Shown: positions 23,930 through 38,470 of the stretch, piece after piece
Layout of the letters: each line of letters begins with the position of its first letter
How positions within the stretch are numbered: the stretch's first letter is position 1
NCBI GenBank assembly: GCA_964006375.1
Contig: OZ023269.1
Location: forward strand, 5,118,501 to 5,182,500
Source: Tillus elongatus
Taxonomy: Eukaryota; Arthropoda; Insecta; Coleoptera; Cleridae
DNA length: 64,000 nt
Reading direction: 5' to 3'
Program-made: the position numbers and the translations under genes
The notes under the pieces: model-generated
The model's input: only the letters and a program-made list of their open reading frames with translations
The model's database searches: none
Told to the model about the DNA's origin: nothing

Positions 23930-25170
23930 TACTCGATAAAGAATAGAGTCGCATTGGTCTAGAGACTTCGAGAGGTCCCGGATAATAGTGGTACAATTTT
24001 GGTTTCTTTCGATGTTTGCAATTTGTTTACTAGTGTCCCGGTCAATCAGACACTTCTACTTCTAAAAAAGCTTCTTACTTCGTCTTCACTTAGTCGCGAG
24101 GTTTAGGAGGCGCTCAATGCCTTGGTCAAGGTATGTATAGCGCAGAATTTCTTTTCTTTCAATGATAGACTTTACATCTAACAGCGGTCTCCCAATGGTA
24201 ATCCATTGTCTCCCTGTGTGTGAAACTTTTCATGGCCTTCTTTGAAAGGGCATTGGTGTTTGGGGATTTTAAACCATTTAGGGACTTCATTTTGTCCTGG
24301 ACACGGTATGTGGACGACGATTTGATGGCATGGTCGGGTACCTTAGAACAGCTTGACCTGTTTCTGGGTTGGTTGAACGATCTACATGTTAATATTATCT
24401 TCACCATGGAACCAGAAAAGAACGGGTCAATCAACTTTCTGGATCTAAAGTTAACAAGGAAAGACAACTCAATTAAATTCGAAATCCACAGGAAGCTGAC
24501 ACAAACTGACCACTTAATTCCATATAGATCTTGTCACCACATGTCCTACAAGTTGACATCTTTTAGATATTTGATAGATAGGCTGTTGAGATTTCCACTC
24601 TCGGTGACGAACTTTAATAACGAGCTTAATGTTATAAAGCAACTAGCCGTAAACAATTAGTATTCTGGCAGCATTATAGACATACCAGTAGGAAAAAATG
24701 AGCCTTCAGCTCTTGGGAGGAGCAAGCTTCAACCTTCCGTCTGCTCAGTCTGAAAGTCCTTCATACCTTCCCCTCGCTTATTGTGGCCCATCACTGGTGC
24801 AGTCTCTCGTGTATTGAATAGATGATATATCAAATTCGCATACAAGTCAAAAGATACCATCAAGAAAATTTTTGTTCACAACAAAGATTATATTCCTCAC
24901 CTGAATGAGTCAGGGGAATACTGTCTTAGCTACAGTGATTCCCAAAGTAGCACCGTCTATATGGGAAAAACGGGAAGAACACCAGGTACCAGAGTCTCTG
25001 AACACCTGCGAATCAGGCATAACGGTGACAACACCATTTCAATTTCAGTTGTCACCTGCGAGAGAGCGGCCACACTTTCGACAAGGAGAGCAGCGCTAGA
25101 ATCGTTTCCCCATCAAGTTTTGGCACCTAACAATTCGTCCTGGAGGAAATGGAGATTTAGAAATACATAA
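23930..25170 (+). pseudogene. Penelope-like element: reverse transcriptase and GIY-YIG endonuclease remnant
   Basis: Successive frames give ILVSFDVCNLFTSVPV (RT motif A), then SPNGNPLSP (motif B-like), WTRYVDDDLMAW with the VDDD catalytic box at 24304-24321, INFLDLKLTRKDNSI (the block after the box typical of Penelope RTs), and finally SGEYCLSYSDSQSSTVYMGK and RVSEHLRIRHN, the GIY-YIG nuclease with its conserved Arg. Frameshifts at about 24110-24220 and 24660-24900 break it. No terminal repeat is attached. Confidence 0.85.
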
Positions 25171-25499
25171 ATGGCTCTGATTGCAATATTATTAACGTTT
25201 CTACCACCAGTGCTGTGAACATTCCTTTCACAAACAGAAACGTGATAGAATAGTTTCATAATATACTCTAGTATATTGATTTTCTAACGTCTTGATTATT
25301 TACACCATACAATTTTTGTTTAAAATTGATTTTTTTTCTCATATTTTAACTAAATGAAGGAAAATGACTGCTGAGACACACATCTAGGAGCTTGTTACTC
25401 ATTTCGAGCCGTATTTTTAACTCACAAAGCGCGAACGTGCTAATGTACGACTACCCGAATTATCAATTTTGACGTTTCAACTTTTTTTTAATCAGAGAC

Positions 25500-25771
25500 T
25501 TATAATTTATTTGTATTTTAACCTAGAGATCTGAATTTTGGGACAAAGGATACTCTTTTGACAGAAAACAGCGTACCAAATTTGGTTACCATAGCTTTTT
25601 AACTTTCGGAGATATGATTTTTTTTCGAAAGAACACCCAAAATGATCCCGGAAAACCTTGTCCGATTAGCCTGGCTAACAAACTTATCCAAGTCATTAAC
25701 AAAAGGAAGGTACTCACCAAACTGGATCAAAATCAGCCCTTTCTTTTTTTAATTATCGGTGTGTTACCTAT

Positions 25772-25843
<72 letters not shown>

Positions 25844-25990
25844 GATAAAAATTTAAATTGACCCCGGATATGGGTTTTAGGGGTTCTAGCTTGCGCTCAT
25901 TTGAAGAAATTTTTTCAAGATTCAAAAGTGGGGATCTCCTCATTAGTTAATTTTTTTAAGAATTTAACTAAAAATGAGAAACTGAGTTTT
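25500..25990 (-). repeat. TA-centred dispersed repeat, inverted copy
   Basis: Arm B (25530-25775) precedes a TA array (25776-25840) and arm A (25841-25990, GACCCCGGATATGGGTTTTA) follows, all in reverse relative to copies 1-3. No mobile element interrupts it. Confidence 0.75.
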
Positions 25991-26139
25991 TTTATATAGT
26001 TTTAACGTCGACCTATTTCCGCCACTATTGCCAATTATATTTATCTAAGAATCCTGTTCGTCCGAATTTTGTGACTTTTTATACAATTTTTTAGATGTTT
26101 TATGAGAAGTTTCTGAGTTTGACAACATATTAATATTTA

Positions 26140-26523
26140 TATCGCCAACGAGTAAGTTGTGGGTGTGTTATTTTTGTTTCTTCATCGTCGGTTTATTTCC
26201 GCGACTATGGCCAATCACCGACGCCAGGGAACAGTTTCACCTCACTATCCTGGAAATTTTGCCCAAGTCCCTCCTTTCTGTAAGAAGGGTAGGGACTTTT
26301 AACGTTCCCAACATTGAATGGACACGGGACCGACGGTTTTACGTCCCCTCCGAAACGAGGAACGTACAGACATTCAGCTTGCTCAAATACAATGCTAGAA
26401 CCTCGGCCGATGTTAATTTATTACAGTTTGTACTGAAACAGTTAAAGGGAATTCCTGGAAATCGAACCCAGTACGCTTCCGTTCAGAGACTCACGTTCTT
26501 ACCCTTGAATCACCGAGGCGCAG
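26140..26523 (-). mobile_element. tRNA-derived SINE, copy 1
   Basis: The minus strand starts with a tRNA-like head: CCTCGGTGATTCAAGGGTAA (A-box region) and GGGTTCGATTTCC (B box, at about 26456-26470). It continues into a ~300-bp body shared with 31873-32229 (GCGACTATGGCCAATCACCG on the plus strand). No clear target duplication was found for this copy. Codons read across it are accidental. Confidence 0.75.
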
Positions 26524-27416
26524 CAACTGAGGTGTAAGAGCCAGTTTAAGAGTTTACGAAAGCCAGAAGTTAGGAGAGCTTGCTGTAATAAATAAATCAT
26601 AAAACGCCAGACTATTTCCTAGAATATCGGCTTAAGAGATGACAGGAATTTGTATTACCCGGATTTTAATTTGAATTATTGCCTGTAGCAGATTTATACT
26701 ATCTTTGCACTATTTCTGATAATATTTTTAATACAATTTGAGGCTTAAAATCATTATTTGCTACAGCTATATCCAAAATTGTGCCCTATACATTCAGTTT
26801 TTAGGGAACTTTCACAGCCTTAAAGCTACGTTTATCGGCAATTTGTGTTTTATTACAAACTTTTCTCATATCTCTATACTGTAGTTCTAAATTTTCCTCG
26901 AGACATTTTAAAATGTGTCTCCAATTTCTTTGTAACATAAATTGGCAGTCAGATGTGTGACATTATTATATGGTTACTGGCCAATAAAAATGCATGCATA
27001 CAGAGAAATGTTCGTGCAAAGTCTCAGTATTGCGACGTACATAAAAATTTTTGTACCATATTACATATTGTGGGGTTATTTAGGAAATAAAGATATCGAG
27101 AAAATATTCGCCACAACCTGTTCTTTTTCGCGCGATAATTTCTCAATTTACTTCTAGGGGAAATACATTCTATTGCAAGTTTCTTTGCTGAACAATGAAA
27201 ACTAGGTCACTGTAAAATTTGTTCGGGGTGAAATTGCTAAATATATGACGTAAAGCCTGCAGTGATTTTAACACGATTTGTCTGATAACAGGTCTTATTG
27301 TTAACTGTAAGTAAATTTAATGTTTCCTTTTCCAATTTCTTTTTATTTTTGATGACATTTACAATCTACTCTGTATTAGTATTGGGCAAAATTGAGAAGT
27401 CAGTTAAGAAACTAAA
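26524..27416. other. No gene recognised
   Basis: AT-rich spacer; a 71-codon frame at 26942 has no recognisable domain. Confidence 0.4.
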
Positions 27417-27745
27417 AAGTCTGGACGCAGCAAGTGCGTTATGGTAGTGAATTTTCATAAAAATGTTTTTTTAATAGCAAATATGTGTGTTTTTTTTTAA
27501 AAAGCAGGCATCAAATTTGGTTACCATTATAACCTATATAGTAGAAACAATGTGCCATCTTTCATCAAAATAACTGTATTGTTTGAAAATGTACAAAAAT
27601 TTCCGAAAGCAAACTTAAAGTGCTTCCGAAAAAGCTGATTTCTTGGTCAACCTTATAGGTTAATAGCAAATTGAGCTATTCAAATTTGAAGCGTTTAATG
27701 AAAATTTGCAACCATAACGCATTTGCTGCGTCCAGAATTTCTTTT
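27417..27745. mobile_element. MITE with ~40-bp terminal inverted repeats
   Basis: The left end (from 27418, TCTGGACGCAGCAAGTGCG, TTATGGTAG) and right end (ATGAAAATTTGCAACCATAA, CGCATTTGCTGCGTCCAGA, ending about 27742) are inverted over about 42 bp. The ~325-bp element has no coding capacity. Its end motif recurs more than twenty times in this window, singly or in pairs. Superfamily unknown. Confidence 0.7.
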
Positions 27746-27754
27746 TTTATAAAC

Positions 27755-27960
27755 ATGCATTATATTTCGATGGAAAATGCAAAACATAAGGCGTGTTCGA
27801 TTAAAAAAAAAGAAAATTTGTATCACCAACGACTTATGGACCATCCTGTGAATGCAAAAAATATTTTTTAGATGTAGCTCAAGACACCGTATAATTAATG
27901 TATACAATTTTTTTTTGTATCTTGTATAATTAAGGATGAATTGAGCTTTGTTGATTTTTT
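27755..27960. mobile_element. Mariner-like family D end fragment
   Basis: Shares text with 38760-39044 (AAAATTTGTATC, CGACTTATGG, CAAGACACC) but lacks the terminal nucleotides. Non-coding. Confidence 0.45.
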
Positions 27961-28199
27961 ACGAAAATTCGAAAAAAAATATATTCCATTAAACGATAAC
28001 TCTATAGCGAAGACTACTGCCAATTGATCAGAGAAAGGGTCTATTTGATATGAATTTTCGGGAAACAGTTTAGTAAAATGAAGGATTTGACGGTTGAAGC
28101 TGAGACTTCAAGGTTTGTAAAACATTCTTCTTGAGACATTTTCTTTCCATAGCCCCTGTTAGTTTCAAACTCTTTGTCTAAATGCTGCCAGTTTTGACG

Positions 28200-28545
28200 T
28201 TCTAAATCGCGACTTTGACGTTTTGAGGAAAACTCCAATTTATTTTTCTTTAAATACCTCTCACTTTTTTGTCTTTCAACTTACAGAGCTAAATTTTGTT
28301 AGTTAATTTACCGACAATGATATAAATTTGTGTACCAAATTTGGTTACCCTTCTTTTGTTATTTCAGGAAAAATAATAATTTTTTTTCGAAAGAAAACTG
28401 AACATTTTCCGGGAAAACCTGGGCCGATTTTCCTGCCTAACAAACCTATCCAAGCCACTTGCAAAATGAAGGTACTCAGCAAATTTTATCACAAACGGCC
28501 GTTTATTTTTTGGGTTATCGGTGTGATAGGTATCAAAATTTAATT
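28200..28545 (-). repeat. TA-centred repeat, arm B only
   Basis: Inverted arm B text (ACCAAATTTGGTTACCCTTC, GGGAAAACCTGGGCCGATTT, AACAAACCTATCCAAGCCAC, GGTTATCGGTGTGATAGG). The array and arm A are missing; mariner-derived sequence follows directly at 28548. Confidence 0.6.
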
Positions 28546-28547
28546 TA

Positions 28548-31199
<2,652 letters not shown>

Positions 31200-31274
<75 letters not shown>
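31200..31274. repeat. (TA)n microsatellite
   Basis: Pure TA, 75 bp, directly right of the family A copy 1 element. Confidence 0.95.
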
Positions 31275-31278
<4 letters not shown>

Positions 31279-31872
31279 ACGTTTAGTGTTAGCGTTTTAC
31301 GACTATTGAAATATGGAGCAGCTATTAATGATTCATTGCGCAAACAGGAATAGGAATTTGCAGGAACCGTTTTGAAACATTGCAGATAATAAACGCGGTA
31401 GGTACTACATATTCTGGTCGTGCTGTTGCAGTTACTGTAAATTATATTCACACTTGTCAAGTTGTATCTCGGGTCGGATAATAAGCAGAATTGCATCGGC
31501 AATATTTCACGTTAGGCTGCGGTTGTGTTAAACTGTAGGGAATACGTTTTCGCGAGACACTGTGTAATTGAAGGAAGAATTCTAGATTTATGTATCATAT
31601 GTGACAGATATCAGCATCATAAATTTTTCATAAAGATTTGTTTAGAAGTTATCCGACTCCTAACTTTGAGACGCGTAGACGGTTTACGTCAATAATATTA
31701 AAGGGGAAAAGCCCACGTAGAAGGTGCATTACGGAAGCAAATTTTCTTTTTTAATAGTAGAGTATTGTAAAAAAAAATAATACTAATTGGATCTAGCATG
31801 AAAGTAAACCTTATCGGAAAGCAGTAGATTTAGGATTGCTACACCATGGTATACCATGCGAGTACACATGTT

Positions 31873-32229
31873 GTTGTTGTTTTATTTTTTTAATGTCGGC
31901 CTATTTCCGCGACTATGGCCAATCACCGACGCCAGGGAGCAGTTTCACCTCACTATCCTGAAATTTTTGCCGAACCCCTGCCTTTCTGTAAGGAGGGTAG
32001 GGATGTTTAACGTGCCCAACATCGCATGGACCCGGGACCCACGGCTTTACGCCCCCTCCGAAGGGCGGAACGTGCAGACATTCAACTTGTTCAAATACAA
32101 TGCCAGAACCTTGGTTGATGTTAATTTTACAGTATGTACTGAAAAAGTGAAAGGAGTACCCTAGGATCGAACCCAGTACCCTCCGGTTTAGAGGCACACG
32201 TTCTTACCTCTGAACCACCGAGGTTCTAA
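31873..32229 (-). mobile_element. tRNA-derived SINE, copy 2, with target duplication
   Basis: Flanked by a 12-bp direct repeat AGTACACATGTT at 31861-31872 and 32230-32241. On the minus strand it has a tRNA-like head with B box GGGTTCGATCC (near 32163-32177) and the CCTCGGTGGTTCAGAGGTAA A-box region. A body shared with 26140-26523 follows, then an (AAC)n-type tail. Pol III transcription is inferred from the boxes. The duplication indicates L1-type target-primed insertion. Confidence 0.88.
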
Positions 32230-32329
32230 AGTACACATGTTAAAAGTAGCGCAAATAAGTAAGTACACTTGTTGTTGTTGTTCGTGATTATTTTGTCTGC
32301 GAATAATAATCCATTAGCGCATTGTAAGT

Positions 32330-33000
32330 ACACTTGGGGAACCCAAATCACCACAACACATAAAGACCTGACGATCGTTTCACTAACAAAGTTAGCGCCA
32401 TCGGTGGAAGGCAAATTCCAACTACTTTAAAACTAACATCACCCTATAAACTGAATCTTAGGTAAAAAACGCTACCGAGAGGGAGACTAAATCGCAGGCA
32501 AATTCTTTTGTGTATTGTATTTTAATTGCCGCACGAGGTTTTTGAACTTCCTTTGTCTCTTAACCTGAAAGGTTTCAGAATGTTTATCTGCATCAAAGAC
32601 GGAGCGCAAACAGAGGACTGCAAACCAGTGGCGGTGCTTGGTTTATGGAACTTTTGTTTTTTATTGCCCTAAAAATATAAATACTTTCATACGCATCGAG
32701 CTTAGCTGGCCGTCTAACATTTCTGATAAGTTTCAAATTTTCTATATCTATGTGATGGTTATTATCCCAAATATGTTGTGCCACGCATGACTTGTTTACA
32801 CTACTTTATCTCAGCTGTGCCAGATGTTCCCCGAATCTAGTCACAATGGTTTTCTTAGTCTGTCCAAAGTATTTAAGATTACAATCGTTACAGCCTATCT
32901 CATAGATACCCGACATTTCAGTGGCTTTATCTTTATCTTTTTTACAATTTAGCTTTTCTTCTAAATACTCAGACAAGGGTTTTTAGATTGGGTGACATCT
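32330..33000 (-). pseudogene. Penelope-like element fragment: GIY-YIG C-terminus plus terminal sequence
   Basis: Read from 33000 down: DKATEMSGIYEIGCNDCN, LKYFGQTKKTIVTRFGEHL (GIY-YIG with FGQT and the Arg of TRFGEH), one stop, then HIWDNNHHIDIENLKLI to a stop at 32593. Further down, 32407-32367 carries a degraded hammerhead-like core (CCGATGG for CTGATGA; stem II, GAAAC and GATCGTC kept), followed by TGTGTTGTGGTGATTTGGGT, the shared terminal text. Confidence 0.75.
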
Positions 33001-34020
33001 TGAGTAGTAGTAGCATTGATTAGGTATTATAAAATATTGAGGGTGTTGTTGTAGACAATTTTAATCCAGGAATCTCGGACCATTACGCTCAGGCAGTTAC
33101 GTTGCCCCTAGCCAACAAAATTGGCCACTCTTCCATAGAAGCTAAAAGAGAAATTGTCTTTCGACCTCTAAGTGAAATGACAATTACCGAATTTAAAACT
33201 CGTTTTACGAGCACATACGATTTCTACTTAAGTGAAATCGAGGAGATAGACATGGGATTTAAATTTTTTTGACACTCTTGTCTGGTGCTTTGAGGTAGCT
33301 CGCCCGAAAGCTAAAACAATAGTTAATTCAGGTTTTGATGTAAAATATCGGATTAAGTTTTCACCTAATCTGCAAGAAAAACCTAATGACCTAAGGCTTT
33401 CAAATTCAATGCGAAAACAATCCAAAGAGATGGAAATTAACGCTATGTATAATATATAGGTAACGAAAGCCGAGGTAAATAACCTAATTAAACAGGAAAA
33501 ATAAAACTACACACCATATTATATTTGTAACGCGCTAAATAAAACAAAAGGACTATGGCGGCTTGTTAATCACAAGAAAAATAAACCCAGTGAAAAGCGC
33601 TGCATTTCGAATTTACTATACGAAAAGAAAAATATAACTAATAGGGTAGAAATTGCTGAGGTACTTGCCGGATATTTTTCATGTGTTGCTGAGAGGAAGC
33701 TCATGTTGCATTTCGGGGGCCAGATGTCTGATAGCTGCACAGTCGAAAAATATAAGCCCAAAACACTTGCTATAACACATGTAACTGAATGTGAACTTAT
33801 TGACAACATCCATGAACTACCTAATAAAAAATCATGCGGCTTTTATGATGTTCCAATAAAAATTATTAGGCAATTTGCTGCTGAGCTTGCCGCGCGCCAC
33901 AAATATTATAAATTCCTGTATATGCCTGCGAAAATTCCCTGACATATGGAAACTGGCTGTAGTTGTTGATGTGTTGAAGGCGATGGACAGTATTAATTTG
34001 GAGAACTATCACCCCATCTT

Positions 34021-34314
34021 TTTTTTTCTTTCCTCAGGCCTCGTCCGCGACGTTGCCGCCCCGATAGCACTGCAGCCTTTCGCTTATTGTGCATGCCCTT
34101 AGTCTTTTTACTCCACCCATTCCAAAATCACTGTGCCTTGAACTAGTCTGCACAGCGATTGGTAGGGTGAAGTTTTATATTGCTTTGTGTCCGGTCTAGA
34201 CTGTCCGTTGATCAGTTGTCTTCTGCGGTCCAGAGCTTTACACTCGCACAATATGTGCTGGGCTGATTCCTCCCCCTCGCAGCAGAGTCTACATGCGAGG
34301 TCCCCCTCGAACCG
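34021..34314 (-). mobile_element. Nested 5'-truncated LINE 3' end (copy 3 of the 9744 family)
   Basis: The minus strand encodes MGRFEGDLACRLCCEGEESA then HILCECKALDRRRQLING, as at 9830 and 23673, and ends in an A-tail (T-run 34021 onward). It is flanked by a 9-bp duplication CCCCATCTT (34012-34020 and 34315-34323). Removing it leaves the host LINE reading frame continuous across the site. The CCCCAT at the 5' junction also matches the element's own internal sequence. Confidence 0.88.
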
Positions 34315-35749
34315 CCCCATCTTGATATTAGGCATTTTTTCAAAGATCACAGAAAGAGGAGTGCATAAAAGGATCGTTAAGTTTTTAAACGCTAATAATA
34401 TAATATCACCATCACAGCACGGAGTTAGAACTGATTATTCCACCAAAACTTCCCTTATTGAATACATTCAATATTTAAACGAAAAAATGGACCTCGATTA
34501 CATTGTGCTACCCTTATTTTTGTACCCGTCTCGTGACTTTGACCCGGTAAATCCTTTTTTAGTTCAGGCAACGATGTGAGCGCTAGGGATAAGAGGCAAC
34601 GACCTTGTGCTTTTGTATCTCACCAATAGACGGTTACTTGTAAAAGCGAATAATATTAATTCCCAAAGATATAGTGTAAATATGGGCATATTCGAGGGAA
34701 GTTTCATTGGTCCACTTTTGTTTACACTCTATGTAAACGATTTCCCGCAATTTATATAAGACGGAAAAGTCTTCATGTACGCTGATGACATTTCTATTGT
34801 TGTCTACGGCAAGACGGTCGAGGAAAATTAAAATTGAAATCTGTAGTACAGTCTTTTGTTGAATGGTGTTATAAAAATCGACTAATTAAACTATCACAAG
34901 ACGTTTCTCTTGAAATGCATACATGCCACCGAAGAGAGAGAATGTGTGACATCACTATTTTGGTGAACGAAAATGCGGTGCAATTCAAAAAGGTGACAAA
35001 ATTTTTGGTTTTAAAATTGACAGTAGCCTCTTATATATAGACCAGATCGATAACGTGTGCAAGAAGTTAAAATCTGCGTTTTACGCAATTTTGACGCTTA
35101 AAGATTCCTTAAGCTCGGATCATCTACTGAAAGTCTATTACGCGGCTGTCTATTCACATCTGAGTTACGGTATCGTTATCTGCGGCCAATCCTCGGACTG
35201 CCATAGAATATTTGTGCTACAGAAACGAATACTGAGATTAATCTACAATCTACCTTATGGGCACCCTTGTCGTGACATCTTTAAGTAAAATAACATTATG
35301 ACGTTAACATCAGTTTACTTGTTCCATGTGTTAACTTATATTCATAAAAACAAGGGAAAGTTTGTTATCAACTCGGATTTTCATGGATACAACACTCGAG
35401 AAAACGATTTCTTTTACCTGAATAATTGTCACCATTCTTTTTTAAGAAGTCGCCATGTTATGCAGGTTGCTTTTTGTACAACTAGCTGCCTTGTTCTCTG
35501 AGGGACACAAATTATGGAAAAAAATTGGAAAACGACTGGAGGTTGCTTTGATTACTCATAGTTTTTATAGTTTGAGTGAATTTTATGAAGCTGCACTGTG
35601 AACGTATGTTTTTTGTTGTAATGTTTTAAGCTCGTTATATTTTAGATTTTTGGACAAGTACCCTTGTGATAAGTTGCGATACGTTTTTTATCTTGTAAGC
35701 TTTATCACCTGTCTCATTTTCAATGACTTTAACTAATGGACCAAATAAA

Positions 35750-35755
35750 TTATTA

Positions 35756-35801
<46 letters not shown>

Positions 35802-35810
35802 TATTATTAT
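35750..35810. repeat. (ATT)n tail
   Basis: Trinucleotide repeat forming the 3' tail of the LINE ending here, with one interruption (ACTATT). Confidence 0.9.
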
Positions 35811-35818
35811 AGAATTAT

Positions 35819-35823
<5 letters not shown>

Positions 35824-35902
<79 letters not shown>
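35824..35902. repeat. (TA)n microsatellite
   Basis: Pure TA array just after the LINE tail. Confidence 0.95.
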
Positions 35903-35907
<5 letters not shown>

Positions 35908-36009
35908 TATTCATATTGCTTAGTGGAAAAATTAATCAATAGACACATATTGTTTGCCTACCTTTTGAACCGTGTATCACAAGCAATATCTAGCGCATTT
36001 TTAAGAAAG

Positions 36010-36620
36010 ACGATTTGCAGATAAGTTTCTCGCCAAAAAATCATTTAAGAAATTTGTTAGGTAATACGAAAAAGAAAGACAAAGCCACTGAAATATCTAT
36101 GAGATGTTGTATGGTTGTAAAGATCGTAATAATAAATAATTTGGGCAGACTAATAGAACCATTCGGACTAGATTTCATGAACATCTGGCACAGCTGAGGT
36201 ACGGTAGTGTGGACAATTCATGCATGTATTTGTATTTCTAGGGCAATAGAAAACAAAAATTCCTTAAACCGAGCACCGCTACTGGTTTGCAGTTTTCTGT
36301 TTGCGCTCTGCCTTTGATGAAAATAAACATTCCGAAACCTTTCAGTTAAAGAGATAAAGAAAATTCAAAATCCTCGCCTGGCAATTAAAATACAATACCC
36401 TAAAAAAGTTGCGTGCGAATTATTCTCCGGCTTGGTATCGTTCTTTAGCTAAGATTCAGTATAAAAGTTGATGCTAAGTAGTAAAGTAGTTAGAATTTTT
36501 CATGATGATGTTAGTGAAACGATCGTCAGGTCTTTAAAACAATGTTTTGTGGTGATCTGGGTTCTCCAATTGTACCTATCAGTGCTCATCATAGCTTTCA
36601 ATCTTCACTTAGTAAAGTAG
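36010..36620 (+). pseudogene. Penelope-like element fragment, plus orientation
   Basis: Broken frames give FGQTNRTIRTRFHEHLAQLR (GIY-YIG C-terminal half). Text parallel to 32480-32700 follows in reverse (CCGAGCACCGCTACTGGTTT), then a shortened terminal sequence at 36500-36600 where the hammerhead-like core has lost most of stem II (GATGATGTTAGTGAAACG, ATCGTCAGG). Together with 32330-33000 it flanks the LINE in opposite orientation. Confidence 0.7.
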
Positions 36621-37195
36621 CGCAAAGTTAAAGATAGAAAATAGTCTCAACACAAATTTAATATAGGATGGTAATAAAGTAGATATTAATATCAGCTAAT
36701 GTATGACAATATATTTGTGTATAAATCCACTTTGTATGACATAGAGTTTAGATGATGTAAGTTTGAAACGTGTGATTTGAATTTGATATTTGACAGACGC
36801 TACACATTTCATTCACATTTAGATAAGGCAGTATTCAAAGAAAATCGTGTGTAAGTTTCCCTAAACGACATTTTTATGGGTTAGGAAACGTAGCCAATTT
36901 AAAGACACTTTAGTATCGCCCAATATCACAATGTTATCTGTATCTCAAGGCTTTTGTCTGCATTTAATTGCTTAATAACAAAATTCTTACCTCATACAAA
37001 AGGTATCAGAATTCAATTTTTCTTACACCTATGTTCAAATATATATTCTCTTTCTAAATCCTACCAAGTAAAATATATTTCAATTATTGTAAACACCAAA
37101 TACAGGCCTTTGGTGTCAAAGGTAGGTATGTTAACACCAAACTTAAGCAATTTTACGATGTTTACGAATATATGATACACAGCGCAGCATTTTAG
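36621..37195. other. No gene recognised
   Basis: AT-rich spacer without identifiable content. Confidence 0.4.
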
Positions 37196-37371
37196 AAAAA
37201 GTGTGGACGCAGCAAGGGCGTTATGATAGTAAATTTTCATAAAAATGTTTTTAGTAACAAATATGTCTTTTAATGAATTTTCGTAGAGATCCCGACTTTT
37301 GAATTTTGAAAAATTTTTTGCAAATGAGCGTGAACTAGGACCCCTAGAACCCATATACGGGGCCAGTTTTA

Positions 37372-37451
<80 letters not shown>

Positions 37452-38470
37452 GGGCGCATTGAAAACGAAACAGACCGATTTGCGTCCAGAGGGTTTTTTT
37501 TAAGAAACGCTGAAATATGTCAATTTTAATATTGAGGGGGGCATGTTTTGACATAAAACTCAACTTTGTCACATCAACCCCTTAAGCGTGGTGATAACAA
37601 CCTTTATATTTTAAATAGGAAACATGGGTCGAGTGTTACATCACTTGAAAGCTCTTTCTTTTTTGAATTCAGCACACAAATTTTTTTGGAAGTTATATAA
37701 ACTCGTTTAAAAATTATTCACAGTTGAAGATGCAAAAACGCATTTCACTCATTCCGATAAGAAATGTGCTGATAGTCGATGTTTTATTGGTTTGTAAACA
37801 AAAAATTGACTATCAGAACATTTCTTATCGGAATGAGAGCAATGCGGTTTATTATTTCAGTTTATAGGTCAGTTTGATATTTGATAGTACTACCGAAAAT
37901 TAATTTCACAATGGTGTATTCTGTGAAAGAAAGAGTTGAAGTAATTACTCTTTTTTTCAAAAACGATGACTGGGCCAACCGTACCGCAAATTTGTTTAAT
38001 GAACGACATCCGAACAGACATGTTAACAGAAAATACATTTTTGAGCAAAGTATCGACAAAGTGGTTCGGTAGCCAACAAAAAACGGGATCCTGAACGTGA
38101 ATTTCCGGTTAGAAATGAGACTACTGAGATTAAAGTTTTAGGACAAATTTCTGCAGACCCAACTTTGAGCACAAGAAGATTGGCCACTGTTTCAAACATC
38201 AAAAGAAGAACTATTCAGCGAATATTGAAGCATCATAAATTTCACCCGTATAAAATTCATCTTGTACAACTGAATGAAGATGATTTTGATCGGCGGCTGG
38301 AGTTTTGTGAAGTTATGACTGCACGATTAGCTGATAACGGAAACTTTCTTAGTAACAAATATGTCTTTTTTAATCAGAGCAGGCATAATTTGGTTACCAA
38401 TGTAACATATATAGTAGAAACAATGTACCGTATTTCGTCAAATAAGTTTTTCGACAAAACTCCCAGAAAA
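37196..38470. mobile_element. MITE interrupted by a chimeric 1.08-kb insert
   Basis: MITE text (GTGTGGACGCAGCAAGGGCG) runs to 37270 and resumes at 38351, matching the interior of the 27417 MITE (GCAGGCATAATTTGGTTACC, TATATAGTAGAAACAATGT). An 18-bp direct repeat, AGTAACAAATATGTCTTT, stands at both junctions (37253-37270, 38351-38368). The insert consists of arm A of the TA-centred repeat, a TA array (37375-37448) and the 5' part of a mariner. Confidence 0.65.
37449..38350 (+). mobile_element. DD41D mariner-like transposon, family A copy 2, 3'-truncated
   Basis: Starts at the TA array with the family A end (GCGCATTGAAAACGAAACAG) and contains the same internal hairpin (about 37733-37842). A transposase pseudogene starts at the ATG at 37911 (YSVKERVEV, FNERHPNRHVNRKY). 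A deletion near 38043 shifts the frame; STRRLATVSNIKRRTIQRI and FCEVMTARLADNGNF follow, and then the copy stops. The catalytic domain is missing. Confidence 0.85.

Larger units (their letters stand above)
33040..35810 (+). pseudogene. Jockey/CR1-like non-LTR retrotransposon with nested LINE insertion
   Basis: Begins inside the endonuclease domain (PGISDHYAQAV) and continues to RT: LPNKKSCGFYDVPIKIIR, WKLAVVV, LENYHPI (interrupted here by the 34021-34314 insert), FSKITERGVHKRIVKFL, SPSQHGVRTDYSTKTSL, GSFIGPLLFTLYVNDF and FMYADDISIV (YADD at 34778-34789). Thumb and C-terminal text follow to 35500 (YYAAVYSHLSYGIVICG, FVLQKRILRLIYNLP). The 3' end is an (ATT)n tail at 35750-35810. Many stops and frameshifts; inactive. 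Confidence 0.88.

Noticed and set aside
26450..26523. A genuine tRNA gene on the minus strand
   Set aside because: A and B boxes are present, but the acceptor arms do not pair well and the region continues into a SINE body shared with a second copy.
31856..32197. Open frames of about 95-102 codons on both strands
   Set aside because: They cover a tRNA-derived SINE with target duplication; similar frames at 26157 are the other SINE copy.
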